A stretch of 64,000 nucleotides of DNA, from positions 27,307,851 through 27,371,850 of the forward strand of contig NC_079877.1 in assembly GCF_029227915.1 (NCBI RefSeq), read 5' to 3'. The translations under genes and the position numbers were made by a program. This document shows positions 1 through 12,264 of the stretch, piece after piece. Within the stretch, counting starts at the first letter, position 1. The number at the start of each line of letters is the position of its first letter. The notes beneath the pieces are model-generated. The model saw only the letters and a list, made by a program, of their open reading frames with translations, had not been told where the DNA came from and searched no databases. The DNA comes from Hydractinia symbiolongicarpus (Eukaryota; Cnidaria; Hydrozoa; Anthoathecata; Hydractiniidae).

Positions 1-232
1 TCATACTGTATGTGAAAAAACGTTTTGTCATAATTAAGTTGGCATAAGAAAACAAGGTGTAGTAAATGTTACCATTAGACAATTAGGAAAATTTTAGGAA
101 ACATGTTTGTTTAGTTGACATCATTCATGCTAAAAACGGACATAAGAAGTTCGGGCTCTCTTGTCAACTGCAAACCAACAAGATTTGTCATTATAATTAA
201 CATTGAAATTTTTGCTATTGGTACCCTCTTAG
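1..232 (+). other. Intron of SUCLA2 (upstream part)
   Basis: AT-rich sequence ahead of the first recognisable SUCLA2 exon. It ends in a pyrimidine-rich stretch and the acceptor AG at 231-232. I see no coding exon in it, so earlier exons of the gene must lie left of the window. Confidence 0.6.
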
Positions 233-3200
233 GGCCCACTGTTAATTGCAAGTTCTCAAGGTGGTATGAGCATCGAAGATGTAGCTCGTGAAAATCCGGA
301 CGCAATAATTACTCAGCCAATAGATATTTTTAAAGGTAAGTGGAAACATTGTGTTTCATAGTGTTTACGTAAAAAATTTTGTTCATTTAACATGTTTAGT
401 TTTTAAAGTATGTATTTTTTTATAAGAAAAAAATAATTAAAGATTATTGAATGTTTTGTCAGTGCTAAAATTTAGAACAAGTTAAGAACATTCAATTTTT
501 ACATAATTCTCTTTCTGTGATAATGACTGAGAAATCAGACTTCTTTTATTTACTAAATACCATAAAACGTAATAATAGAAATGTGAATTGAAAGTAATTG
601 AATAGTGTTATATAGAGCTGGTTGTACTTGTAAAAACGTATATTTCAGTATTTGATGTGCTATTTGATTTTATAGGTTTTGACAAAAAAACAGCTGTAGA
701 GTATGCCAATCGGCTTGGGTTTACTGCTGGTTGTGTAGACAGTGCTGCTGATATATTTTTAAAACTATATAACTTATTTATCGAAAAGGATTGTACGTTA
801 CTAGAAATTAATCCGTTCACTGAACTCAACAATGGAGATGGTATGTATGTGCAGGATTCTAAATCGTCTTTGCACTGATAATTAATGCATTTTTGTTTTA
901 TGCCAACATCTGAAACAATGTATCCATACCATACAACAAGTAAAATATAGCACACAATTAAAATATAACAAAATATAAAATAATAAAAAATTATTAAAAT
1001 TTTTGGAAAGAAAAACTTACATTTGACAAGTACATAAAAGGAATTAATTTACCAGAAATAAGTTCGGCAAACAATAAAATAATTTTAAAAAGAGCTAATT
1101 TTCGCAAAATAACAACTATTAAATTTTGTGAGTTTTCTAAATTAGAACTTAGACACTTTATTTTTTCTCAATTTATACCAACTTGCGCAAGATTTTTATA
1201 AATTAATTCTGCTGAGGTTGAAAATTCACATATCTGTATTGCTAAATCTGAAGGAAAAACTTTGTATAAATCCTTTAAAGTAAATTCCAATTGTGCAAGA
1301 ATTAATTTTCGCGAATTTTACAAATAGCAAGTTTTCCAATAATTTTTTCAGGAACTATTTCAAAAATTCATTAAATTTAATTCCTTTAAGGTAAACTCTA
1401 CTTTCCCATTTTCACGTTAGTACACTCATGTGCTGAATAATATAACATAAATTCCTTTTGACCTTTCACAAAACTTCAATTTTAGTCAGGCTTAAATGCT
1501 CATGATTTCACAGGAACTTGCTTTTGCATTTCCAAACGAAATTTCTTTCTACAGGACTTCAATACTTTTAAGTGCCTGCTTGAGTTTTTTATCTGCACAG
1601 AAAAATCGAAAGCTGCATTGACTTTTGTTTTAGTAATGTGCATGGACTGCAAACTATCCTTTGACGACAATGCTCTTTTTCGCCACAAAAACATCGCTTC
1701 TCTAAAAGACTGGACCCAAGAAGATCCACGTGAAGTCGAGGCAACAAATTATGACTTAAATTACATTGGTCTTGATGGTTCAATCGGTTGCTTAGGTAAG
1801 CAGATCATCATCATCAGAGGAATTTTATAAAGGTTGTGATAAGCGGGGAATTGTTAAAATGCCACAACAGAGTTAGGGATATGCTAGGGAAATTTCAGGG
1901 ATTTTGTTTTTAAACAGTCAGTCAGAAGTAATTTCTATTTCCAGAATAGAATATGTCAAGGATTGACTTTCCAATCTGTTTTAGTCAGAAGAATTAGCAT
2001 TATTTTTTTACAGCTTGTCCTATCTTACTCATGACCAATCTTGCTTATATAACATTCTGAATTTTAGCATGCTTATTTCGCAGACAGAATATAGATATGG
2101 AAATGGGGGTGAAAATAAATTGGCGTAAATAACAATTAGGCCCCCTTTTTTCTTGTTCTGTGGCTTACTTTATGAGTAAATTTTAGTGAAACGCCACGCT
2201 TTGGAAACACAATGCATGAGCCATAAGATAATGACCCATGATTTTTGTGCTTTGCATTCACACAAGCGTATTATAATATAGGATTTGCAGGCCACAATTT
2301 GCTATCAGTCAGATCAGTAAAACTGGACACCTGAATATTTTTAATTATTATTTTCCGCCTTTATAAATGTTATCAAAATTTTATCATACGCATTTGTAAA
2401 TGATATTATACTCATATTTTTCATAGTTTTCTCTTCCCAACTAGTGTGGGTGTAAGAAGGCTTCCATTTTGACACCAACGCAGTGCTTCCCAAGGTCTGA
2501 GAACAGCGTTGAGAATTTTGTTTAGAGTTCTTTGATATTGTTAACTTTGAAATAAAAACTCTCCATTCGTGACACTGCCATTGTGTCTAATGTACCTGGG
2601 CATCGCCTGGATTCATGTCTGGTTGTATTGCGCTAAATTGAACTACCAACCAGCAATGCTTGCAGGAAAAAAATTTTAATTTTTGGAACTTTGATCTCAA
2701 TTTTCTCAATTTTCGCAAAACACTTCCCTTCTCTCTCCTTTCATGTCATAACACTACACTACATTTACATTACCCGCTAACCTGTGTGGTTGTCATATGG
2801 TTCCTGTAGGCAGCAAAGGATTGAGCAGTTGCAGTTCAATGTTATTTTTTATGTTTAGTAAACGGTGCTGGTCTCGCCATGGCTACGATGGATATTATCA
2901 AACTACATGGAGGGTCGCCTGCTAACTTTTTGGATGTGGGTGGAGGTGCCACAGCTGAGGCTGTAACAGCTGCTTTCAAACTGATTAGTTCGGATCATAA
3001 AGTATGCTTTTTATAGTTTTGTCCTGATTCAACAATTTTCAACAACAATAATGAATTGTTACAGAAATATTGATGAATACTAATTTTTTACCTTTATGTA
3101 ATTTTTACTTCGTTAATAGGTAGATAGGTTTTTTGAATAATAAAAAATCAAATAAAAAATTCATGGTCAATGTGTAGAAACAGGTGTTTTAATATCACTT

Positions 3201-6200
3201 ATTAAAAGCAACAACTGCTTCTGTAAATTCTATATCACCTGTAATAAGGAGAAAGAGAGCACAGGCTAGCAACAGAATATATACAACGTGCGCAATGCAT
3301 TATATTTTGTAACTAAACATTTCCAGACTGAAGTTCCATTATCTCATTGTACTTGTAACTTTGTATTGATTGCAAACAAAGACTTTTAATGAATTCCAGG
3401 ATATTTTCGCTTAAAACCAAAATGCAACACGTGAAATTAATTAAAATCTAAAACCATAACTATTATGACTTTGAAGAAACAAAGATTATTATAAGGCTAA
3501 CCTTCCATTTAAAAAAATTAGTTTCCTGTGCAACAGAACATAATTTAGTGCGATTTTTCTCTTTTTTCCATCACAGATATTGATTTGGGGACAAAACAAC
3601 CTTCCAATCAGAGCTCGAAATTTCTAAATATAAACCAAACAAAATTTCTGGCTATTTTTTTTAGGTGAAAGCTATTTTGGTGAACATTTTTGGTGGAATT
3701 ATGAAATGTGATGTAATCGCAGAAGGGATTATTGAAGCAGCGAAGACGTTAAACCTTCAATTGCCACTAGTGGTGCGTCTACAAGGTAAGTGTGTATATA
3801 CATATATAAAAGCAGTACAAGAGAGTAGCTGCATTTCCATATTCCAGCTAGGCACAAAATCGATCTATTTGGTATTACTCGTTATATGCAAGAACAGTTT
3901 TACCGTAAGTCCAGCAGTTTGACCTGAAGCAGGCTAGCTCTTTGTCACAGAGATGAGAAAAAACGTCAAAGCTGTTTTAATAATTTATAACCCGTGATAG
4001 TTGGTGTCGTTCGATTCTTTAAGATAACCTAGCTGCACGTTCGTGCTCATGGAGGTATAATTTGGAACACCAGCAAAATATTTCAGAAGTTTTCATATTA
4101 TTTTTTATGCTAATTAATAAACAATTCAGAAATAACTTCTCTCTCAAGTTAACGTCCGCTTGTGATCGTTTTTTCCTCTGGTGCAATTTTTCATCAGAAG
4201 AAAATTTTATAAATAAGTAAAAGGGTTATAACAACATAAGAATAAATTAGGCCTCCAAAGGCTGAAAAAATAAGAAAAGTTTTAGGTTAGATTTCACTGG
4301 TTGTGATAAAAATCGTGTGTTATTCTTATATAAAAAGTAGGATAAACTAAAATAAATTTTTCTACACAAGTACAGTTGATCAAAGCCTTGTTGGAGTAAG
4401 CTAAGGTTGGAAATCTGACATGAAATAACCTCTCACTAAAGTTTCTCCGTTATTTAATGATGATGGGTTTGTCTTTGTAAAAAACACAGAAATAAAAACA
4501 TTGATATAACAATAACATGATTTTGAAGGCCGATATGGATTTTTGATGGCCAGCGGAAAAGCCCTCGGTCATTATTGTCAACCTCAACACGAAGCTGTGG
4601 GCCGACAATTATGACCAAGGGGCTTTTTGAGGGCCGTCAAATTCCATATAGCACGACATAAAGCATGTTATTACTATTATTGCTATTTCCTAATTGGATT
4701 TTAAATTTTTTAGTAATTAATTATCTTTAATTTAAGAATCGGGCTTCTTAATACGCGTGCAAATTGTCAATTTCACTTATAGGATCAAAACATTTTATTG
4801 TCCAACTTGGAAATACTTAATGTAACGAGTCTAATGGGTATAATAAAAGAAATACCGAACCGATAACAGTTTTTAGGTATTAAAAAACTTAAACTAAATA
4901 TAAAAGTTTAAAAAAAATAAATACATAAATACGCGGGTCAAAAGTAACAATGACAATCGCCCGCCGAGATAGCAACATTGTTTACTTGACAGTCCTTTGA
5001 AGTGGTAATAATAGGAATTGTCAAAGTTCTCAAAAATATTTTTTTATAAAAAAACTTACATTTTAAACGACGTAGGAATATAATTTTTTTCTGCGTGACA
5101 ATATCCTGGTACCGCCACTTGTTAAAAGATAGATTTCGCGCCAGATGTTAATTTCATAAACCCTTCCACTCGAGTCTGGTTTCCACGTGTTTGCATCGAG
5201 ACAGGTTCGGATTGGTTTTGTTCCGATCCAGATTAGTGGAAACCAGTCAGGAACAATGAATAGGAAAAGGAACACAAATGATTTGATTATTTTGCTAGTT
5301 TTGTTTTTTCCATTCCTGTCCGGAAAAAAAATTAAATGATTTTTAACTTTTGGTTTAGATCGGAACGGAAAATCAACATAAACCGCAATTTTCAGTTCCG
5401 TTCCTGAGTGAAAATTTTCGTTGAACGCTTTACTTTGTGCACAGTAGTCTCCAAGTAGGAGAGTGTTTTTCGGTAAATTTTGTCTGACATCAGAATAATT
5501 ACGTTGTCAACATTAAATATAATATATTACACTTTGCGACTGGATTTGCTCCGGAATTATTTTCTTATGGCCGGTAATAATGTTATCCGCAAATATATTT
5601 TAGAGCGGATTCTGTCCGGATTGAAAAGAGAAATGATTTTGTTATTGTTACCCGTTCTCGTGTAAACTGCATACTTCGCTAAAAATTGATTCTAAATTTA
5701 AATGAACTATTTTCAAGAATGAATATTTTTAGGGGACATATCTTTTGCGATTAAAAGTAAAAAGTAAAATTATTTTGCAAGTGATCAACTTTTACCTACT
5801 TTTTGGGGTAAAAAAAAAATTATGGGTATTCCTTAAGAGAGGTGTTTGGTCGTGATATGACGTGGTATAGACGTGATATCAATGGCCTCGAGGAGGGCTA
5901 TTTACTTCGCATGTATCAATTTTCTGAAAGGCTTATATACAGCAGCACTAGAATTGCAAAAAGAAGTAGCGAAGATTTAAAAATGGTTAACCACCATAGA
6001 TTTCCCTGTCAGTAGACCGCAAACCGGCTTGTGCAGTAGGCAAGAAAGTGAGAGCTGTACGTATATCTGCTGGTAATGTAACTTAGTGACAGCCAGAGTG
6101 GAAGGACAACCAACCGTTAGGATGGAATTCCCAGGACGTTAAAACTTCAATTCTTAATCCCTAAAACACGGTACAAATAATGTCTAACGTAAGCCTGTCA

Positions 6201-9200
6201 GCCTTTTTTTTTCTTAAAATTCTAATTTTCGAAAATATGTCAAGAAATTTTAAAATGACAACCAGTTTAATCTGGCATAGCCAACAAAAGTCGGGAGAGA
6301 GAAATCCGAAAAGATATGTATAATTTTCTTAACCTGTAGGAACGAATGTTGACGATGCAAAAGCTCTGATTGCAACTAGTGGGTTGCGTATTCTACCTTG
6401 TGACGATTTAGAGGATGCAGCTCGAATGGTAAGTTGTGCTCGTTTACTTTTGCGTATTTTAGACGCAGGTAACTGAGCTTTTAAGGTAACTGAGCTTTTA
6501 AGGTAAATAAGATTGTAATAGTATTTGATTTTTTTAAATCCACCGATGGGTTACCCTAATTCTAAAAACATGTCTGAAACCCATGATTTTGAAAAACATT
6601 TTTTGAAAGCCGTGCTTTTGAAAACATTTTCGAAAGTCGTGTTTTTAAAAAAAATAGACTAATACCATGTGTCTGCGGGCAGGTACCGGAGAGGATTGGG
6701 GTAGTACCGGCTAAGCGACCGAAAATGCATAGTAGTATCCGTGTATTTATCGTGTTGATCTTTTGTGGTTTGGAACTTTCAGGGTGGATATCTACTCCAA
6801 CTAGGACAGATCGGATCTTAAATTTATTCCTCCAATCTAACTGTTCAGAGTAAATTCGTTTTGATCGACAAGGAAAAAAAGGAATTTGCAGAATGAGCGA
6901 CAAGATCAATCTATTATTGGTCCATTTTGATCCGTTTTGTTTTTGAGTGGAAATCCGGCTTAACACGAAAACAAAACCGATTCTAATTAATTTTTAATTT
7001 TCTAATTGTGGGATCTAATTCTTTGGTGTAAATTCGTTTTGATCAACAGAGAATTTGCAGAATGGCCGATAAGATCAATTTATTTTATTGCTTTATTTTG
7101 ACCTGTTTTGTTCTTGAGTGGAAACGACCTACCCTGAAACTTGAAAGTTTCAGTGAAAAAAAATAACATTAGAAACTATTATTTTTTTTAGCACACTAGT
7201 GGTTTTTCCTCGATAACATTTTTTTTTAATAAGGACCACCTTAATAGAAGGCCAGCTTTGATAGGCTTGAGTATTAAAAAAAATAGGTTAAATTAAAAGT
7301 GGTCACAAAGTCAAAGTGGTCACACCTAAGAATTCCTAAGTAACCGAAAAATTAAGACACTCCTAAAATTTCCTAAATAACCGAGAATTTGGACGAAAAA
7401 TATTGATTCCTTCTAAAATCTCCTGAAATTGTTTCTCCTGATATACATTTTTTTCCTTACCATTTTTATTTTTGTTATTGTGTTTTCACAATAGATTAAC
7501 CACTATGCCTTGATTATTAGTAAACTTGATTTCCTTCTAAACTTGTATCAAAATATGAAATGGTTGTTTATGTTTTTTTTGTGTTAACTTCCAAAATTTG
7601 ACCCCTGAACCTTTCCTAAAAACTGTTAGAATTGTAGACTTCACTGTGCTTGTCAGTAGCCTGTTCGCTTAAAATCTTTTTTTAGTTGCAATTTAATCCC
7701 TAATATGGGATTTTAAACCCTTTTGTGTTGGATAATGTTTGCTTGGCTTGTTGTCGTAGCTATTTATTTAGCTTGCTTTTTTATTTTCAAAAAAATACAG
7801 TTTTTTTTAAAAAATTTTCCTGTTTTTAAACTGTAGGATTGTAGGCGTTCGCAGAGGAAAGGATAGTTCATTAATCCCTTGGCTATCTGACCCCTGACGA
7901 GCCATAATTAAAAAAATGGCAAAATTAAATAAATCGAAACTGGTAATCTTTGGTAATGGAGGATCTACTTCCTGTCTGTTATCAAGAATTCTCTTTTCTG
8001 TCCGATGTGTTAGTTACTGCCATGACAACATTATTTAATTAAAAAAAAGCAATTTGAAATAGCTAACTATTCTAACAAAATTATATACACCTAAGATATG
8101 AGCACTGTTGTTGTTGTTGTTGTTGTTGTTGTTTGTTTGTTTGTTTGTTTGTTTGTTTGTTTGTTTGTTTGTTTGTTTGTTTGTTTGTTTGTTTGTTTGT
8201 TTTGCATATGCAAGGTATTAAAATTGTGTGACTGTCGAAAAACTTCTTTTAAGCACATGACCCTAGATGCATTCTTGATTTTTGGAGGCTTTTTATATCG
8301 TTGACAGTGAATTTCAGATTGAGGGTCACATTGATGATTAGTTTGATTTTGATAAACCTTCAAAATAACTTAAGCCACTTAAATTTGAAATAGGTCACTT
8401 TGTCTACTCGTACATAACGCATAATTTTTTTGGCAACTAGCTGGATCAACAGTCTTAACGCATTTTAGCCCTGAAGTCTTCTGTATATTAATCCTGTTTT
8501 CGGACTTTATAGCCGATTTGGGGGGATAAAAAAAAGCCGTTTGAAAATGACGAACAAGATATTTTCATGCCAAAAAATTAGCCGCGTTTGTTTGTTGGGA
8601 CTTTGGTGTAAGAAAAACGTATAATTTAGATGTATGATATTAGATAATAAAAACATAAAAAGGCTAAAAGCTGAGGTAAACACTGCTGATAAGAAGTTTT
8701 GGTAAAAAAAAATTTATTTAGTATTTTTTTTAACCACTCTTGGGACTTTTTATAACCCGCACCCCCACCTTACCCGAATAGGTATAACACCCTTCTTTCC
8801 TATTGAATTAAAAATACTCCTTGAATTGACTTGATAATCCCGAATCTTCCTTTGTCCATCTATCCGAGGTCTAAAAAGAAAAAGTTTTGTGTCAAGTTTT
8901 TTTAGTGTACTGTTGTACCCGAGGTCTAAAAAAAATTTTTTGTTTTGCTATGATCGAAACTGGGTAACTGAAACTGCACCTTGTTTCCTCTTATGGAAGT
9001 GAAAGATTTTCCTGCCCAGTGCGTAATCAAATTAACTCGTTGCACAATTTGATATCAAAACATAGAGTTATCTTTCGAAACTGGGAAATAGGAACTAACG
9101 GCTAGTGATTAATTAGACCAATCGAAACTTCGTGTTAAATTACTAATTACGCCTCATGATAGCGTATTTGTGTTTAGAAATCACCACGCGGTTTAACTTT

Positions 9201-9670
9201 AACAATAGGGATTCACTTTAAAGTCAGCGTGCTCAATGATTATAAGTGGTTTCACCCGCCTTCCGTTAGTCTGCTTAGAAATAAATAATCCATCTTATAA
9301 AGATGCCCAGCGATGTGCAAGTAATTCTTTTAAGATATGCTTAGCCTGTATTGTATTGTATTGAGTAAACAAACTTCGTAGGTATTCCACGTTGGAAAAG
9401 ACATTGGTATGCTAAGATTTCATCATGTTGCTTGGAAGATACAATCTTTTTATTGTCCTACAGTTTTTTTAATTGCGAATCTTTGTTTTTATTTTTTTGT
9501 GTATTAATATTTTTTTTAGATTTTAAAACATCTTAAAGCAAATTTTGCAATCTCTTACCTTTTAACTGGATTAATTTGAGGTTGTTTATTTTTAGGTTGT
9601 GAAGCTTGCTGATATAGTCAACATGGCACACGAAGCCAACATTCATGTCAGTTTCCAACTGCCCATTTAG
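233..9670 (+). CDS. SUCLA2: Succinyl-CoA ligase [ADP-forming] beta subunit, mitochondrial; 5'-partial, spliced
   Basis: The enzyme is the ATP-specific beta subunit of the citric-acid-cycle ligase that converts succinyl-CoA, ADP and phosphate to succinate, CoA and ATP in the mitochondrial matrix, paired with the SUCLG1 alpha subunit. Coding exons: 233-335, 676-840, 1634-1795, 2859-3001, 3665-3785, 6340-6428, 9596-9670. All are bounded by AG/GT and join in one frame (858 nt, 285 residues plus TAG). The visible protein starts at [18 protein letters not shown]. It contains the ATP-grasp metal-site motif [75 protein letters not shown] and [16 protein letters not shown], and ends in [24 protein letters not shown] and the C-terminal FQLPI fit the ADP-forming SUCLA2 rather than the GTP-type SUCLG2; that assignment rests on family knowledge. 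About 150-180 N-terminal residues, including the transit peptide, lie outside the window. Introns of about 2.6 and 3.2 kb carry repeats. Confidence 0.95.
4511..4672. repeat. Foldback (MITE-like) inverted repeat in a SUCLA2 intron
   Basis: Two imperfect inverted arms of roughly 70 bp (about 4511-4582 and 4599-4672) surround a short centre. The outer ends read AATAACATG on the left and CATGTTATT on the right. Inside, GGTCATTATTGTC pairs with GACAATTATGACC, and AAAAGCCC pairs with GGGGCTTTT. It has no coding capacity. It looks like a small non-autonomous inverted-repeat element in the 2.6-kb intron between the sixth and seventh visible coding segments. Confidence 0.6.
6850..7128. repeat. Imperfect tandem duplication in a SUCLA2 intron, about 178-bp spacing
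   Basis: The segments starting at 6850 and 7028 both begin GTAAATTCGTTTTGATC. Both continue through GAATTTGCAGAATG, GATAAGATCAAT-like sequence and TTGAGTGGAAA. The second copy is shorter because of small deletions. It lies in the last, 3.2-kb intron and codes for nothing recognisable. Confidence 0.6.
8106..8200. repeat. Compound microsatellite (TTG)n(TTTG)n
   Basis: About nine TTG units are followed directly by about seventeen TTTG units in the last SUCLA2 intron. The apparent long open frames across it, poly-Val/Cys-Leu-Phe on one strand and poly-Lys-Gln-Thr on the other, are repeat artefacts. Confidence 0.95.
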
Positions 9671-9842
9671 ACAGCTACAAATCGCAAATTTGTATTTAAT
9701 TATGTCTTTTTAATATCGTCTGTATAAATATAATTATATATGTTAATTATTTTATTGCTGTACCTGAAAAACTTGAAAACTCCTTGGTATGGTATACCTA
9801 GAACACCTCTTAATAATTTTTGAAATTGTGGCGGCCACGCAT

Positions 9843-9859
9843 AATAAAATCGTAATAAA
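9843..9859 (+). promoter_or_regulatory. Probable polyadenylation signals of SUCLA2
   Basis: Two overlapping-spaced AATAAA hexamers (9843-9848 and 9854-9859) lie about 175-190 nt downstream of the SUCLA2 stop codon. That gives a plausible short 3' UTR. The call rests on motif and position only. Confidence 0.5.
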
Positions 9860-9869
9860 CAAAAGCTTT

Positions 9870-11434
9870 TGAATAATAATTAAAAGTTAGACCCCAAAAT
9901 ATTATTTATACCTTCTAATTCTTAAATTCTTTATCCCGACCAAAGAGGTTCTTTACAGTTATATTTTCACCTAAATGATGATTAGATCCTTTAGTTTCGC
10001 CTAGAAACTGTCAAAACCTCTGTTGTCAGCCAGTACTTGGAGATATCTATTTAAACTTTTTAGTGTCTTTAAAAGGATAAAAAATGGGTGTAAAGAAAAA
10101 CATTACCCCACACATGGTTAGTCTTTTCGCTTTTATTCTTTTTAATTGATGCTAATCTTTAAAATCTCGGCCTTTAAAGAAAAGAAAATAGGTCTTAGAA
10201 TTTTTGTTGAAATCTGCAAATAATAATAACACCTCCAACAATGCTTTCAAAAGCTTTTGTCTACTTGTCTTTTGTCTTAATTGTTTCCAGAAAATCCGAA
10301 TAAAATTATCTTGTAGTCACATTTTTCTGTGCGAAAGAGCTAAATAGTTGGCAGCGACTCAACATAAAAGCCAATGCGTTATATTTATGAAAAGGTTTTG
10401 ATTATCAAAAAAATTTAATGGTTAATAATTTTATAACAGATAAAATTGCCCAGCAGACTAAAGAAATCTAAAAAAAAAACAGTATAAATAAAATTGTTGG
10501 AACTAAAAATTAAAGTTCACTGCCCACCCCCTGTTCCCTCTAAGATGGCGCAGGTTCTCCTTTACCCCACTTAAACACGGTTCTCTTCACCTCGCGCTAG
10601 CATTACACTGTCCGAATTAGCGCAAGTTTTTTTCATTTAGAATAGCTTCTTGTAAGCCACAAAGGATTTGCGCATGTCCTTTGATAAGCATGATTGCATC
10701 ATGATTAGTACTTTTATTTTATAGAAAGATAAGAATAATGCAACCTCTGTGTGCCATCTTTATTTTACCTCTTCCTAACGCTTAATAATTTCGCGCCTTT
10801 TTTCATAGTGTTGTAGCGCCGTTAAAAGTTCATATTTAGGAATGTTGCTGGTAAAATTTTTAAAGCCAAGAATTTTGTCATATCTAAGAGTCTTTTCGAA
10901 TATTCATAGTTGAATTTTGAGGAAATGAAATCATTATGAAAGCGACGAACCGAAATAAAATAAGTTTGAATTAAATCCTCGTTGTCAACATAGAAAAAGC
11001 TTTGTTTGGTTCGTTTGCTTAGTTACAGACGTGTTTTACGACTGTGTAACACAGTTTTCGATTGGCTCGTTCCAGACCGCTTTTTCCACGTGTTCTGATA
11101 TTTTTATTGAAACCATTCCAATTTGTGTTGTATAATAATTTCGCTCAAACAGATTCCAGTTTTTCGAGGGTTTTTTGTTTTTCATACTTAATAATCACTT
11201 TTACAAATAATAATTGTCTTTTAAAAAAATTATACACTGTGTCTTATCTCGGAGCTAGCACTAATGCAATTTCCAAGTTTGGAATGTTAAGTGACAAAAA
11301 ATCACGCGAAAACTCGTTGTTGTTAGAGGAAAAGTAGGAATAATAGGAACGGAAATGTTGAAAATTATACTCCTAGTTAATAATTCAGTTTGATCTCGGA
11401 ATTTTAAAAATGTCTTTCATTATTCAATAACTAG
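9870..11434. other. Intergenic, no gene recognised
   Basis: AT-rich sequence downstream of SUCLA2. The open frame near 11062-11337 has no recognisable domain and no supporting splice or start context. I see only low-complexity A/T runs here. Confidence 0.5.
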
Positions 11435-11875
11435 TCGATAAAACCCGTGGAAATATCCACTGACGCAGGATAAAAATGAAAAAGAAGCGTCATTTGAATT
11501 TTAATAACGTCAGCAACCCATCCTCAACAAAAAATTCATAACCTTCTTTCAACGTTGCTTCTATTGTGCAGAGCTTAAGCTGCTGACCAAGAAAATGTAT
11601 ATGATTATGTGCTTTTAAAGAGAGTAATGAGATATAAGGGTTAAAAATTTTGCTGACGTCAGCAATGGCCCGTCAAAACCCAAAAATATTTTTTAAAAAG
11701 TTTGTACATCTAATGCCTTCATCGTATAGATATAGGATCATGTATCTTTGACAAACGGTTGCAGAGATATTGGAGTTTAAAGGTTTTTTGATGACGTCAT
11801 CAACCCGTTTATTCCAAAACGGATTCGGGGACCCAGGTGGTTCCTAGTTACCCACGTGTATTATTATAGAGATAG
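11435..11875 (+). mobile_element. Helitron-like non-autonomous repeat, copy A
   Basis: This repeat starts TCGATAAAACCCGTGGAAAT right after CTAG and ends in TTATTATAGAGATAG. Its first ~170 bp match copy B (11876 onward) closely, including CAGGATAAAAATGAAAA, GCGTCATTTGAATTTT, CGTCAGCAACCCATCC and GCAGAGCTTAAGCTGCTGA. A 5' TC start and a terminus like CTAG/ATAG with no target-site duplication are Helitron-type features. No Rep/helicase gene is present, so the class is tentative. Confidence 0.45.
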
Positions 11876-12264
11876 TCAATATAGCCCGTGGAAAAATCCA
11901 CTTAGGCAGGATAAAAATGAAAAGAAGCCAAGCGTCATTTGAATTTTGATGACGTCAGCAACCCATCCACAAATAAAATAGAATCTTGTTTTCACGTTGC
12001 TTTTATTGTGTAGAGCTTAAACTGCTGATAAAAAATGTATATCACCGCCTCGATTACAAGATATTGACCCTAAAGTTTTAGGTGCACTGTAAGGTCTTCA
12101 TTCATTTAATATAGGATATTGACGTTAAAGTAGTGTTACTGACGTCGCGCCGTAACAGCGGAAAATTTAACATATTAGACATGCATTTTTCGGCTATATC
12201 AAAGGAAAATAACCATATCAACTTTTCTTGTTACAGACACACAGACACACGCACATAACAATAG
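11876..12264 (+). mobile_element. Helitron-like non-autonomous repeat, copy B (head-to-tail with copy A)
   Basis: It begins TCAATATAGCCCGTGGAAAA immediately after the end of copy A and stays homologous to copy A for about 170 bp. It then runs through CAGACACACAGACACACGCAC to a likely end at ACAATAG. The second half differs from copy A. The exact 3' limit is uncertain. No protein is encoded. Confidence 0.4.

Noticed and set aside
3961-4030. GTTCGATTC motif resembling a tRNA B box
   Set aside because: No matching A box or cloverleaf-compatible stems could be drawn around it.
8098-8304. Open frames on both strands across the TTG/TTTG repeat
   Set aside because: The composition is dictated by the microsatellite; no domain, splice or start context.
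233-9670. Reading the first gene as the GTP-type SUCLG2
   Set aside because: The [16 protein letters not shown] and C-terminal FQLPI segments fit the ADP-forming SUCLA2 better.
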